The position numbers were made by a program, and so were the translations under genes. A model generated the notes under the pieces. It worked only from the letters and a program-made list of their open reading frames with translations, made no database searches and had not been told where the DNA came from. From positions 930,001-994,000 of the forward strand of contig JAGYIQ010000002.1 in assembly GCA_018402565.1 (NCBI GenBank): a DNA stretch of 64,000 nt, written 5' to 3'. This DNA is from Pirellulaceae bacterium. Its GTDB lineage: Bacteria > Planctomycetota > Planctomycetia > Pirellulales > Pirellulaceae. This document shows, in pieces, positions 17,163 through 25,705 of the stretch. Within the stretch, counting starts at the first letter, position 1. Each line of letters starts with the position of its first letter.

Positions 17163-18575
17163 CTAATACACCCCAGTCAGACGCAGCAGGTTGATGATTC
17201 GCAGGTCGTTGTACAGGACGGGCGACGCGTAGTGATAGGGCTGCTCGCTGCCTTTGAAATGTCGCTTGTACTGCGCGTGACCTTCTAAGTTATAGAAGTA
17301 GCGATTGACCCACCACGCGCGGAAGGCGTAGCGAAAGCTGTAGTGCAGAAAGGGATTGCAGGGAAAGGTTTTATTTTCGATCCAGGCCATCGGCGAGAGG
17401 CCCAGCGTCACTTGCAGCTTGCCTTCCTGTTGAAATTGTTCGATGGCGGCCCGCATGATGCCCTGTTCTGCGTATAGCGGTGCGTCGGGGTGGCGACGTT
17501 TGATGGCGGTCGCGTAGCCAATGACCTGGCCGTCGCGATAGAGTGGATCGAAGTACATGAAGGCCAGGCAGCGACCTTGGGCATCCCGCAGGAAGAATTT
17601 CCGGACATCGCGTTCGTCGCGATAGCAGATGGGCCGGTTGAGGAACCGCATTTCCGAGCGGCTGTACTTCATGCTTTTCCGCCACTGCTGCGACACGTCG
17701 ACGGCGGCTTGGGGGTCGATGTCCGCGAAGGTCAGTTCGGCGATCTGGTAGCCGTGTTTCTTCAACCAGTTGCTGGCGTAGCGAATGCGTTCCATCGACT
17801 TGCCGGCGAACGAGTACTGGGGCAAGTCCAAGGTCGTGTCGACGCCCATTTCATTGATGTAGAACCGACGGGCCGCCAGATGGGCGGCGGTAGCCGCGGA
17901 GACTTGCACGAAGGTCGGCCGCGGGAAGCGTGCCAAGAAACTGTCCAGCAGCGTGGGGATGTCATCGGCCGAGGTGACCGGATCGCCCAAGACAAACACG
18001 TGGCCCTTGCGTTGCACATAGGCCAAGTAGCCCACGTTCGACCAGTGGTACTCGAGGTGTTCTTGGGCGGCGGTGTTGTACGCCAGGGTGAAGTCGCCAA
18101 ACTGTTGCAGGGCTTGCCAGCGACGTTGTTCCGCGATCGTAGCGAAGGGCGGCGTGGCGGAAGATCCCTCGGACTCCAACGATGCGGCCGGCGATGCTGC
18201 AGACCTGAGTTCCGCGGCAGCCACCGACTCGGCCGAAGCAGATCGCTGGGCCGAAGCAGATCGCTGGGCCAAGGCAGATCGCTGGGCCGAAGCACCGCCT
18301 TCCACCAAGTCTCGGCTCAATTGCTCCAGTTGGTCCACGCTGCGGGCCCAAGCATCGGTCGAAGCGTAGTTCGCGGATCGCGACACGTCCATCGCTTCCT
18401 CCGCCTCTATCGCCCCGATCACCTCCATCGCAGTGGTCCCAGTCGAGTTGCGGGCCAGGGAGTCGCTGGGGGACGGGTGCGTGGGGTTGGCGAAACCGAG
18501 TACGGCGCCGTTGCGTCCTTCATCGGGCCCGGGCAAGCCACAACCGAAATCCGGATGGAGCGGAGACTCAGGCAT
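17163..18575 (-). CDS. DUF2156 (phosphatidylglycerol lysyltransferase C-terminal-like) protein
   Basis: GNAT-like double-domain protein resembling the soluble half of MprF/LPG synthases (FGDFTLAYNTAAQEHLEYHW, FVLGDPV, YASNWLKKHGY, GLSPMAWIENKTFPCNPFLH). It may transfer an acyl or aminoacyl group to a lipid; no membrane flippase half is present. The N-terminal about 140 residues are disordered and contain ASAQRS repeats. The ATG at 18575 overlaps the upstream methyltransferase stop by eight bases (ATGCCTGA), suggesting translational coupling; an ATG at 18617 is also open. It is last in a three-gene minus-strand operon. Confidence 0.82.
   Translation of the reverse strand: MPESPLHPDFGCGLPGPDEGRNGAVLGFANPTHPSPSDSLARNSTGTTAMEVIGAIEAEEAMDVSRSANYASTDAWARSVDQLEQLSRDLVEGGASAQRSALAQRSASAQRSASAESVAAAELRSAASPAASLESEGSSATPPFATIAEQRRWQALQQFGDFTLAYNTAAQEHLEYHWSNVGYLAYVQRKGHVFVLGDPVTSADDIPTLLDSFLARFPRPTFVQVSAATAAHLAARRFYINEMGVDTTLDLPQYSFAGKSMERIRYASNWLKKHGYQIAELTFADIDPQAAVDVSQQWRKSMKYSRSEMRFLNRPICYRDERDVRKFFLRDAQGRCLAFMYFDPLYRDGQVIGYATAIKRRHPDAPLYAEQGIMRAAIEQFQQEGKLQVTLGLSPMAWIENKTFPCNPFLHYSFRYAFRAWWVNRYFYNLEGHAQYKRHFKGSEQPYHYASPVLYNDLRIINLLRLTGVY
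18230..18297. repeat. 18-bp in-frame tandem repeat within the DUF2156 gene
   Basis: GCCGAAGCAGATCGCTGG repeats about 3.5 times and encodes ASAQRS units in the disordered N-terminal part. Confidence 0.9.
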
Positions 18576-19362
18576 GCGTTGGGCCCCCCGCGGTTGGGGC
18601 CTGGCCAGGTCCATCAACCGCGGCAGTCACGGCAGCACTGCTGGGGGCGACATCGAGCACGTGCGGCCGCCGCGCTGCCTGAGTCGCGGGAACTTCGACC
18701 GGCTTTGTCGCAGCGACGGATTGGAACATGATGGGGCCGACTTTGGCCAAGCGAAAATCGCTCACGTCATCGACCGTCATTCCCTGCTGTCGCAGTTCGG
18801 CCGCGTAATCGTAGTTCTCGTGCCAGGGCACCAAACGCATGGCCCAGAACAGGGCCATGGCCCATTTGGAGTAGGCCAGATTGAAGGCGCGGGCCGGCAG
18901 GGAGCCCTGCGGCGGGCTGACGTCAGCCACAAAAAACCTGCCACCGGGTTTCACCAAACTGATGGCGTGTTTCATCATCTCCTGCATCATCGGTCGCTTG
19001 AAGCAGTTGAGAAAAAAGTTGGTGGCCACGGCATCGTAATGGTTGTAGCGGCAATGGTCGAACGCGTTGCAGCAAATCAATTCGGCCGTCAAGCCGGCTC
19101 GATCTAACTTCCGTTGCAAACGCTGCAACATGCCTTGGCTAATATCGATGCAAGTGACCTGCAAACCCATGCGAGCCGCCTCCAAGGCATCCTCGCCGGC
19201 CCCCACGCCCAGGTACAGCACACGCTGTCCCGGTTGCAGAAACCGCAGTTGACTGACCTTGGCAACCTTGATCTGGCCCGTGCTGTAAATATGCGAGGAG
19301 GTCTCGTAGAACCAAGCGGCTCGATCGTAGTTGCGACTGAGCTTGCGTTCGGAGGTCACCAT
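18568..19362 (-). CDS. Class I SAM-dependent methyltransferase
   Basis: 264-aa Rossmann methyltransferase. Motif I is VLYLGVGAGEDALEAARMG, the acidic end of strand 2 is in VTCIDIS, and post-I motifs follow (YDAVATNFFLNCF, KPGGRFFVADVS). The ATG at 19362 starts one base after the upstream gene's stop and sits behind AGGAAC, so the two are in an operon; the longer open frame upstream is antisense-like. The N-terminal NYDRAAWFYETSSHIYSTGQ pattern resembles quinone or lipid methyltransferases (UbiE/PMT-type). With the DUF2156 gene downstream, a lipid substrate is plausible but unproven. The C-terminal 30 residues look disordered. Confidence 0.82.
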   Translation of the reverse strand: MVTSERKLSRNYDRAAWFYETSSHIYSTGQIKVAKVSQLRFLQPGQRVLYLGVGAGEDALEAARMGLQVTCIDISQGMLQRLQRKLDRAGLTAELICCNAFDHCRYNHYDAVATNFFLNCFKRPMMQEMMKHAISLVKPGGRFFVADVSPPQGSLPARAFNLAYSKWAMALFWAMRLVPWHENYDYAAELRQQGMTVDDVSDFRLAKVGPIMFQSVAATKPVEVPATQAARRPHVLDVAPSSAAVTAAVDGPGQAPTAGGPTHA

Positions 19363-19363
19363 G

Positions 19364-21979
19364 CTAGCGGAGTTCCTGTTCTGGCATGGAGTCCTGCCGA
19401 GACAATTGTTCGAAGGTGCTGGCGTCCACGATGGCCGGCAGTTCGGTCGCGGGAGTGACGGCAGCGTTGGTCCGCCAGGCAACCGTTGCCCAACCTTGCT
19501 CGAAACTGAGTGCCACCAAGCGAGCGGACGCGATGATGCGGGTGACCTGGGGATCGTTGAGTTCCGCGACCCATTGGGGATCCAGCAAGTTGATGGGCAG
19601 CGCCAAACCGGCTTGACCGGTCTCCGCCTCTCGCTGCCGCTGCAGTTCGCGGTTCAGCGTGTTCTCGATCAAGTCCAACACCGTGGCCGTGTTTAGATCG
19701 ATCTTGTTCGGGTCCAGCAGGCTGGCGCGGATATCGCCCAATTGCCGCAAGCGCAGTTGCGTTGGATCGGCGGGATCGAGCAACAGTTTGAGGCGAACGA
19801 GGACCTGGGCATCGTTGATGGATTGGCCCTGGGCCTTGAAGTTGCGAATATTGATGACCACTTGGATCATCTGCTCTTCGAAACGCAACTCAATCGGCCG
19901 GGCGTTGGCCAAGGTCAACTCGAAAGCTTCACGCGGGACCGGCTCCGTCGCGGGAACTTGTCCGCCATTGGCTTCGATTTCGCGTTTGATTTCCTCTTCG
20001 ATACGGGCCACGTCTTCATGCGTGATCACCCGGCCGGCCAGGGCGGCTTCGACGGTGTTGGTGATGAAGCTATCGTGCAATTGCACCGCCAGCTCACTGG
20101 GGGCGGCGATCGCGGGCGGTGGCGTCAGGGCCAAGGTCTGTGTGCCGTTGTACTTCTTGCCATAAACCTGCAGGAAGTTTTCGTCCGTCAGCAGGTAGGC
20201 CGTGGGACGATTGTCGCGCAGCCAACCGATGTTCTCGCGTCGTTCCTGCATGTCCCGCCGACCCTGTCGCAGGGCGGTGGTCGTCTCTCGCTCGAACTCC
20301 TGCACCAAGCGATTCTCCGCGCGGCGAGCGCCGATCGCCTCGGCGGCACTCTGCTGATTTTGGAATTGTGATTCGGCCAATCGATCGACCAGGCGACCGC
20401 AGCTGGTGCCCTTAAAATACGACTGCAGGTTGGCGGCGCCGTAGGGAGCACGCTGGTACCAGCCACCCACGTTCAAGTAGATGCTGCGGCGGGCCTCGAC
20501 ATCGGCTTGTGAACCGGTGAAGGCCGTGATCGGTCCGGCCGGGGTGTAATTATCCGAGTTCACGCGACCGGCCATCTGCAAGCTGATGTGGGCTTGCGAT
20601 GGGTTGGGCACAAAGTCGATCCGGACTTGGCCTTGAGTCGTGGCCGTGCCAAAGACCTCGTTATCCAAGATGACCTCGTACACCGGTTGGGTCTGTTGCA
20701 CGGGCCGACCCGCCAACTGATTGACCAAGGACTCGCCGACGTAGACCAACGCGTTCTGCCGCCAGAAGGTCCGCTTGAAGGCCGTGGTCAGCGCTGTCGC
20801 TTGATCGACGTTCTCCAGCAAGCCGATGATGCGGGCCACTTCCAATTGTTTGTTGCGATCGCCGCTGGCGTGGAATTGCTCCAGGGAAGCGATCAGATTG
20901 TCGACCTGCCGCGTCAGCAATTGCGGCATGTTTTCGCGGCGGCCCAGATTCAAGGCGTTGACGTAATCGGACAACAGCCAGTTGGCCAAGGCGGCGTAGG
21001 GGTTCGGGTCGCGACGGGCCTGGTCTTGCAGCCAGGTTTGCTGCGTCCGCAGGCCGTTCAACAGGTCGTTGAGCGACGGCTCAGCGGGAACGTCCTGCCA
21101 AGCGACTTGCCGCACGGCGTCGGTGCTCAGCAGTTCCGCGGGCCCCAACGCGTCCTCCAGCGAATCGCCAATCCGTTGCACAGTCGCATTACCGGGACCC
21201 GTGGCATCGCCGATGCGGCCACTGGCGGGCTTGGACGCGGCGTCAGCCCCGCGGGCTGTGGCAGCGGCCGGTGCAGCATTGGTTTCCCATGGCAAGCTGA
21301 CTGCGACCTCCAACCAGCGGATCGTCAGGTCCAGTTGCTGGAGCTGCTCGGCGGGTGTCAGCGGCGTCTGCTCGCTGGCACGCTCGCCACGCAGGGCCGC
21401 CAACACGGGCGGGGGCGAGGCGTAAGCTTGGAAGTTCGGCCCGCGTTCTTCGATGTACTTGCGCAAGGCGCGGACTTCGGCCAGGGTGCGGAGTCGCTTG
21501 GCGTTGAGCTGTTGACCAGTCATCGGCCGCAGTTCCTTGGCCGCGGCCGCAAAGGCGTCACTCCACCCCGCGAGATTGTCTGCCGAGTAGACCGTTTCCG
21601 GGTACAGATCTTGGGCGGCGCGGATTCGCCGAGCCTGCTCCGCGAGGGCCTCGCGAACACTGGCGAAATTCGGGTGCTCCAGTGAACTGTGTCGCTGGCT
21701 GAAACGCTGGGCGGCCTGCTCCAGTTCCGCCACGGACGCTCGTCCGCCGCGGCCAACGAGCGTCTCGAGCGTATTCAAATCCAGGAACACCCGCCATTGT
21801 TCGGCCTGGGGGGAGCCCTCCAACCAATCCGTCAGGCGGGTCACGGTGGCTGACAGGGTTTGTGTGTGGTCCTGGGCCTGAGCAGCGGGCAAGGGCCAGC
21901 TCAACGCGGCCGACCAGCCGAGGCATCCACAAGCGACCCAGCCAGCCGCCAACCATGTGATCTTGTTCTTCTTGTTCAT
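19364..21979 (-). CDS. Large secreted protein of unknown function
   Basis: 871-aa protein with a signal peptide (charged NKKNK, then WLAAGWVACGCLGWSAALSW, cleavage near AQAQ). The rest is soluble, rich in Gln, Ala and Glu, with probable helical stretches and a beta-rich central part (YEVILDNEVFGTATTQGQVR, VGGWYQRAPYGAANLQSYF). I recognise no catalytic motif. Several segments look like helical bundles (RRAENRLVQEFERETTTALR). It heads an operon with a methyltransferase and a DUF2156 protein. Such long secreted proteins are common in planctomycetes; the periplasmic location is the only safe conclusion. Confidence 0.75.
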   Translation of the reverse strand: MNKKNKITWLAAGWVACGCLGWSAALSWPLPAAQAQDHTQTLSATVTRLTDWLEGSPQAEQWRVFLDLNTLETLVGRGGRASVAELEQAAQRFSQRHSSLEHPNFASVREALAEQARRIRAAQDLYPETVYSADNLAGWSDAFAAAAKELRPMTGQQLNAKRLRTLAEVRALRKYIEERGPNFQAYASPPPVLAALRGERASEQTPLTPAEQLQQLDLTIRWLEVAVSLPWETNAAPAAATARGADAASKPASGRIGDATGPGNATVQRIGDSLEDALGPAELLSTDAVRQVAWQDVPAEPSLNDLLNGLRTQQTWLQDQARRDPNPYAALANWLLSDYVNALNLGRRENMPQLLTRQVDNLIASLEQFHASGDRNKQLEVARIIGLLENVDQATALTTAFKRTFWRQNALVYVGESLVNQLAGRPVQQTQPVYEVILDNEVFGTATTQGQVRIDFVPNPSQAHISLQMAGRVNSDNYTPAGPITAFTGSQADVEARRSIYLNVGGWYQRAPYGAANLQSYFKGTSCGRLVDRLAESQFQNQQSAAEAIGARRAENRLVQEFERETTTALRQGRRDMQERRENIGWLRDNRPTAYLLTDENFLQVYGKKYNGTQTLALTPPPAIAAPSELAVQLHDSFITNTVEAALAGRVITHEDVARIEEEIKREIEANGGQVPATEPVPREAFELTLANARPIELRFEEQMIQVVINIRNFKAQGQSINDAQVLVRLKLLLDPADPTQLRLRQLGDIRASLLDPNKIDLNTATVLDLIENTLNRELQRQREAETGQAGLALPINLLDPQWVAELNDPQVTRIIASARLVALSFEQGWATVAWRTNAAVTPATELPAIVDASTFEQLSRQDSMPEQELR

Positions 21980-22168
21980 GTTCGTCGTCTTGGTGCGTGG
22001 GTCGAAGCAGCGATGGGCCGCGTCGTATTGGACGCTCCAGCCCTGTCAGCTTGCCCAATCATACCGAATTGCCGATTTTCACGGGACCCGGGTTCCGCTG
22101 GACTTTCCCGAGTACTTCCTAGCAAATCTTGTCGGTTGGACAAAGCCACAATTTTGCCAAAACTGGGG

Positions 22169-23080
22169 TCAGCGGAGCCAATCGACCGAATGGGCGGCTT
22201 GTTGGGCCTGTTGCAGCAGGACGACCTGGCCGGTGCGGAGGTCGAACACGTTGCCGCGGGCTTGCGGGAGTTGGGGGTAGCGGTCCAGCGACCCGTGTTC
22301 CTGGACGAACCGGTCCAAGGCCTGCAGCTTGGCAGCGGCGGTCGCCTCGCCGGCCACTTCCTCTCCGGGGCGGGCCCCCCAGATGATCTCGTTGCGACCG
22401 GTCGTCCAGAGGAAGAACTCGACTGGGGCGATCGGACCCGCGACCGGACCAGCGGCGATGGGGGCGGGGGAGCTGCCGCGGGCGTAGATCCCCGCCAAGC
22501 CAGCGGATGCTTGCCGGGGGTGCAGGGCGGCGGCCAGCTCCGCGGCCCAGAGGACCCGTTGATCGGGCCACGGGGCACCGGCTTGCAGGGGCTGCTGCAC
22601 CAGGTCCTGGACGGCGATCCGCAGCAGTTGCCGCGCCCCTTGCCGGTCCAGGCCTTGGTCGGCCAGCACCAGGCCGCTGGTGTTGATTGCCATGACCTGC
22701 CGGTCCGGCAGCTCGACCAGTAACGGCCGGCGATAGCGAATCTCGGCCTGCAGACCGCCGAGCGACTTTCTTACGGAGACCACTTCTTCGACCCAGGGAT
22801 GCTGTTGCAGGGCGGCGACGGTGGTCGGGACGAGATCGGGGTCCAGCAGGCTGCGATCGGCCAGGGCCAAATCCGCCAACAGTTGGTCCTGGGACTGGGG
22901 CGGCAACCACGCGGGTGCGTCGGTGATTCGGACCTGATCGGGGCGGACGTGAAACGCCGGGTCGTTCTGCAGGGCCTGACGATATTGGCTCCAGAACTTG
23001 CCGGCCAGCATCAGTCCACCTGCGGTGATCACCAGGATCAGCACCAAGGGGTTGGCGATATATTTGGAGAGCTGGCCCAT
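22169..23080 (-). CDS. Single-pass membrane protein with FtsQ/POTRA-like domain
   Basis: 303-aa protein. A short cytoplasmic end is followed by one membrane segment (PLVLILVITAGGLMLAG), then an extracytoplasmic part. Residues about 75-130 resemble the POTRA and following strand of FtsQ/DivIB: LVPTTVAALQQHPWVEEVVS, then YRRPLLVELP and INTSGLVLA. FtsQ links divisome proteins in bacteria with FtsZ; planctomycetes of this type are known to lack FtsZ, so the role here is open. The spacing of 189 bp to the downstream 871-aa gene does not prove co-transcription. The assignment is a fold-level inference. Confidence 0.65.
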   Translation of the reverse strand: MGQLSKYIANPLVLILVITAGGLMLAGKFWSQYRQALQNDPAFHVRPDQVRITDAPAWLPPQSQDQLLADLALADRSLLDPDLVPTTVAALQQHPWVEEVVSVRKSLGGLQAEIRYRRPLLVELPDRQVMAINTSGLVLADQGLDRQGARQLLRIAVQDLVQQPLQAGAPWPDQRVLWAAELAAALHPRQASAGLAGIYARGSSPAPIAAGPVAGPIAPVEFFLWTTGRNEIIWGARPGEEVAGEATAAAKLQALDRFVQEHGSLDRYPQLPQARGNVFDLRTGQVVLLQQAQQAAHSVDWLR

Positions 23081-23128
23081 GATGATCCGGCGGCGGTGGG
23101 GACGAGCGGGTCGGGGAGCGGGGACGCT

Positions 23129-23168
23129 GCCTGGCCCCTGGCGGTACTGCCTGGCCCCTGGCGGTACT
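23129..23168. repeat. 20-bp tandem duplication
   Basis: GCCTGGCCCCTGGCGGTACT occurs twice in direct succession in the divergent gap upstream of ktrB and the FtsQ-like gene. Confidence 0.85.
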
Positions 23169-23336
23169 ATCGACGGCCGGAGACCGATCCAACCACGCCC
23201 CCAGGCTCAAGTCGCAAAACTTCTACAATCGACATGACCGGCGAGTGGGCCACCGGGGCTGCGTGGGGTGGAGTGGCATGGATGAAATCCCCGTCGCCAA
23301 CTATAGTGAGGGCGGCTGATCGAGGTTCGATCAGAG

Positions 23337-24806
23337 ATGGTGACGCCGGGCGGGGTTGCCGTCGCAGCGAGCACTCCTTCGACAACCGCTATGCCTGGCA
23401 GTCAACTATTTCGGCATCATCGCTGGGACGTTCCGACCGGCCAAACGAGTGCCTGGCGACAACCGATCACGCCGCCGCAGATGTTTGTCGGCTCCTTCTT
23501 TCTGTTGGTCTTGGCGGGAACGGTCGTGTTACGGACGGTCCCGGCCTTATACGCCAACGGCCAACCGCTGGGTTGGGTGGACTCGTTGTTTACGGCCACC
23601 AGCGCGGTCTGTGTGACCGGCTTGATCGTGGTCGATACCGCCACACATTTTTCTTGGGCGGGCCAAGCCTTCTTGCTGCTGCTGATTCAGTTGGGCGGAT
23701 TGGGAATGCTGTCGCTGACCAGTCTGATCATCGTGGCGTTGGGCAAACGACTGTCGGTGCGGTCGGAGATGGTCACGGTCGGTTCGCCGGTGGTGAATCC
23801 CGACATTGATATCAAGCGATTGACGGTGGACATTGTCCGCTTCACGTTGCTGTTGGAGGCGGTGGGGGCCGTCCTGTTGTGGCTGCAGTGGGGCCCGCGA
23901 TTGGGCTATCGGGAGGCTGTCTGGCACGCGATTTTTCACTCGGTGAGTGCTTTTTGCAATGCTGGCTTCTCCACCTTCAGTGACTCGTTGGTGGGCTGGC
24001 AGGCGGCACCGCTGAGCTTGGTGACCGTGGGGCTGTTGGTGATCGGCGGCGGGCTGGGGTTCCTCACCATGGAGGAGTGTTATCTCAAGGTCGTCAAGCG
24101 AATCCGTGGACGGTCGTATCGTCTGTCGCTGCACAGTCGCCTGGTGTTGGCGACCACCTTGTGGTTGATCATCGGAGGCGGGGTGTTGTTCACCGTTTTG
24201 GAATGGCGCGGGGTGCTGTCCTCTCTGCCGTGGTGGGATCGGCTGTGCAACGGCTTGTTCATGAGCGTGACCGCGCGGACCGCTGGCTTCAATTCGATCG
24301 ATTACGCCGCGGCGGGCGAAAGCACCAACTTTGCCACGATGCTGTTGATGATGGTGGGCGGTTCACCCGGCTCGACGGCGGGCGGATTGAAGACAACGAC
24401 ATTTGCCTTGATTGGCTTGGTGGCATGGTCAAAATTGCGTGGTCAGGAGACCACGGTGTTTGCCAGTCGTTCGATTCCCGAGGACACCTTAAAACGTGCG
24501 ACAGGGTTGTTGGTGGTGGCGGTCGGCATCGTCGTGGTGGGGACGCTGTTGCTGTTGATCTGCCAGAGTCAACGGCCGCAGACCGATGGTTTTCTCAAGT
24601 ACTCATTTGAGGCCGTCAGCGCGGTCAATACGGTCGGCCTGTCGCTGGGCGTGACCGCCGACCTGACGCCTTTGTCGCGATTGTTGGTGGCCAGTTTGAT
24701 GTTTTTTGGCCGCGTGGGGCCGTTGACCTTGGTGGCGGCCTTTGTGGTCTTGCGGCCCGATGGTCATCGCTTTCGCCTGGCGTATGAAGACGTGACCGTG
24801 GGTTAG
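23337..24806 (+). CDS. ktrB: Potassium uptake channel subunit KtrB/TrkH family
   Basis: 489-aa integral membrane subunit for Na+- or H+-linked K+ uptake. All four pore-loop repeats are visible with their selectivity glycines: TSAVCVTGL, SVSAFCNAGFS, TARTAGFNS and AVSAVNTVGLS. The segment GGSPGSTAGGLKTTTFAL is a KtrB/TrkH signature. The first about 45 residues are hydrophilic, so a start further in is possible. The RCK regulator gene follows after 24 bp, giving a ktrB-ktrA operon. Confidence 0.93.
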   Translation: MVTPGGVAVAASTPSTTAMPGSQLFRHHRWDVPTGQTSAWRQPITPPQMFVGSFFLLVLAGTVVLRTVPALYANGQPLGWVDSLFTATSAVCVTGLIVVDTATHFSWAGQAFLLLLIQLGGLGMLSLTSLIIVALGKRLSVRSEMVTVGSPVVNPDIDIKRLTVDIVRFTLLLEAVGAVLLWLQWGPRLGYREAVWHAIFHSVSAFCNAGFSTFSDSLVGWQAAPLSLVTVGLLVIGGGLGFLTMEECYLKVVKRIRGRSYRLSLHSRLVLATTLWLIIGGGVLFTVLEWRGVLSSLPWWDRLCNGLFMSVTARTAGFNSIDYAAAGESTNFATMLLMMVGGSPGSTAGGLKTTTFALIGLVAWSKLRGQETTVFASRSIPEDTLKRATGLLVVAVGIVVVGTLLLLICQSQRPQTDGFLKYSFEAVSAVNTVGLSLGVTADLTPLSRLLVASLMFFGRVGPLTLVAAFVVLRPDGHRFRLAYEDVTVG

Positions 24807-24830
24807 TTGATTCCAGAGAGAGATCAGAAA

Positions 24831-25487
24831 ATGAACCGTGCCGTCATCGTGGGTTTGGGCAATTTTGGTTACGGGGTAGCGGAAGCTTTGGCGGGATCCG
24901 GCACGGACGTGATTGTCGTTGATGTGGACGGGGATGTGGTCGATCGGATCGCCCCGCTGGTGGCCAAGGCAGTCGTGGGCGATGGGACCGACATCAAGAT
25001 CCTGCAACGACTGGGTGTGGCGGAAGCGAATTTTGGTGTGGTCTCCACCGGGGACGACATCACCGCCAGTATCCTCGCGGTGATGGCGCTGCAGGACCTG
25101 AAAGTCCGCGACATCTACGTCAAGGTGATCTCGCATGATCACGGCCGCGTGATGAAAAAATTGGGAGTTCGCGAAACCATCTTCCCCGAGCGGGACTCGG
25201 CCGCAGCCCTGGCGACGCGACTCAACAGCAACGCCCTGTTGAACTACGTCAAATTGGGGACAGGCTTCAGCATGCAGGAGATGGCAGTCCCCCAGTTATG
25301 GCAGGGCAAGTCCCTGCGTCAACTGAAGTTGCGGCAGGAGTACGACATCATCGTGGTGGCGTTGCACGACGTGTTGGCCGATCGCATGATCCCGTCGCCC
25401 GATCCGGATTCGGTGCTCCGCGATTCCGATGCGCTGCTGGTGGCCGGCAGCGAGGCGGCCCTGGCCAAGGCCGCCCGCGTCAAGTAA
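24831..25487 (+). CDS. ktrA: Potassium uptake regulatory subunit KtrA (RCK)
   Basis: 218-aa cytoplasmic ring subunit that gates KtrB in response to nucleotides. The N-terminal Rossmann fold has the dinucleotide loop GLGNFGYGVAEALAG with an acidic residue after strand 2 (VIVVDVDGDVV) and the RCK pattern AVVGDGTDIKILQRLGV. An RCK_C domain occupies the last about 80 residues (YDIIVVALHD, LRDSDALLVAG). The ATG at 24831 follows GAGAGAGATC, a good ribosome site. The gene ends 25 bp before a P2 palindromic element shared with convergent comF. Confidence 0.93.
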   Translation: MNRAVIVGLGNFGYGVAEALAGSGTDVIVVDVDGDVVDRIAPLVAKAVVGDGTDIKILQRLGVAEANFGVVSTGDDITASILAVMALQDLKVRDIYVKVISHDHGRVMKKLGVRETIFPERDSAAALATRLNSNALLNYVKLGTGFSMQEMAVPQLWQGKSLRQLKLRQEYDIIVVALHDVLADRMIPSPDPDSVLRDSDALLVAGSEAALAKAARVK

Positions 25488-25512
25488 ACACGGCACAAGT
25501 CATTTCTGGCAC

Positions 25513-25705
25513 TAGTGCTTTGTCACAGCCAAAACGTGGCGTGTGGTAAAGGGGTCAGGCGTCAATTGTGCGAAGCACCCGCAGGGCCGTTCCGGCAATT
25601 GACGCCTGACCCCTTTACCACACCGTGCCCTCTTTACCACACCGTGACCCCTTTACCACACCGATTACCACACCGATCCCAAAATTAAATTGTGACAAAG
25701 CACTA
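25513..25705. repeat. P2 nested palindromic element, copy 1
   Basis: The outer 15-bp perfect inverted repeat is TAGTGCTTTGTCACA (25513-25527) and TGTGACAAAGCACTA (25691-25705). Inside, the 28 bases at 25541-25568 (starting GTGTGGTAAAGGGGTCAGGC) are the exact reverse complement of 25596-25623. The loop is GTGCGAAGCACCCGCAGGGC, then CGTTCCGG. After the inner palindrome, CTTTACCACACCG-type units repeat. The right border provides the TAG stop of comF. No reading frame is present. Confidence 0.95.
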
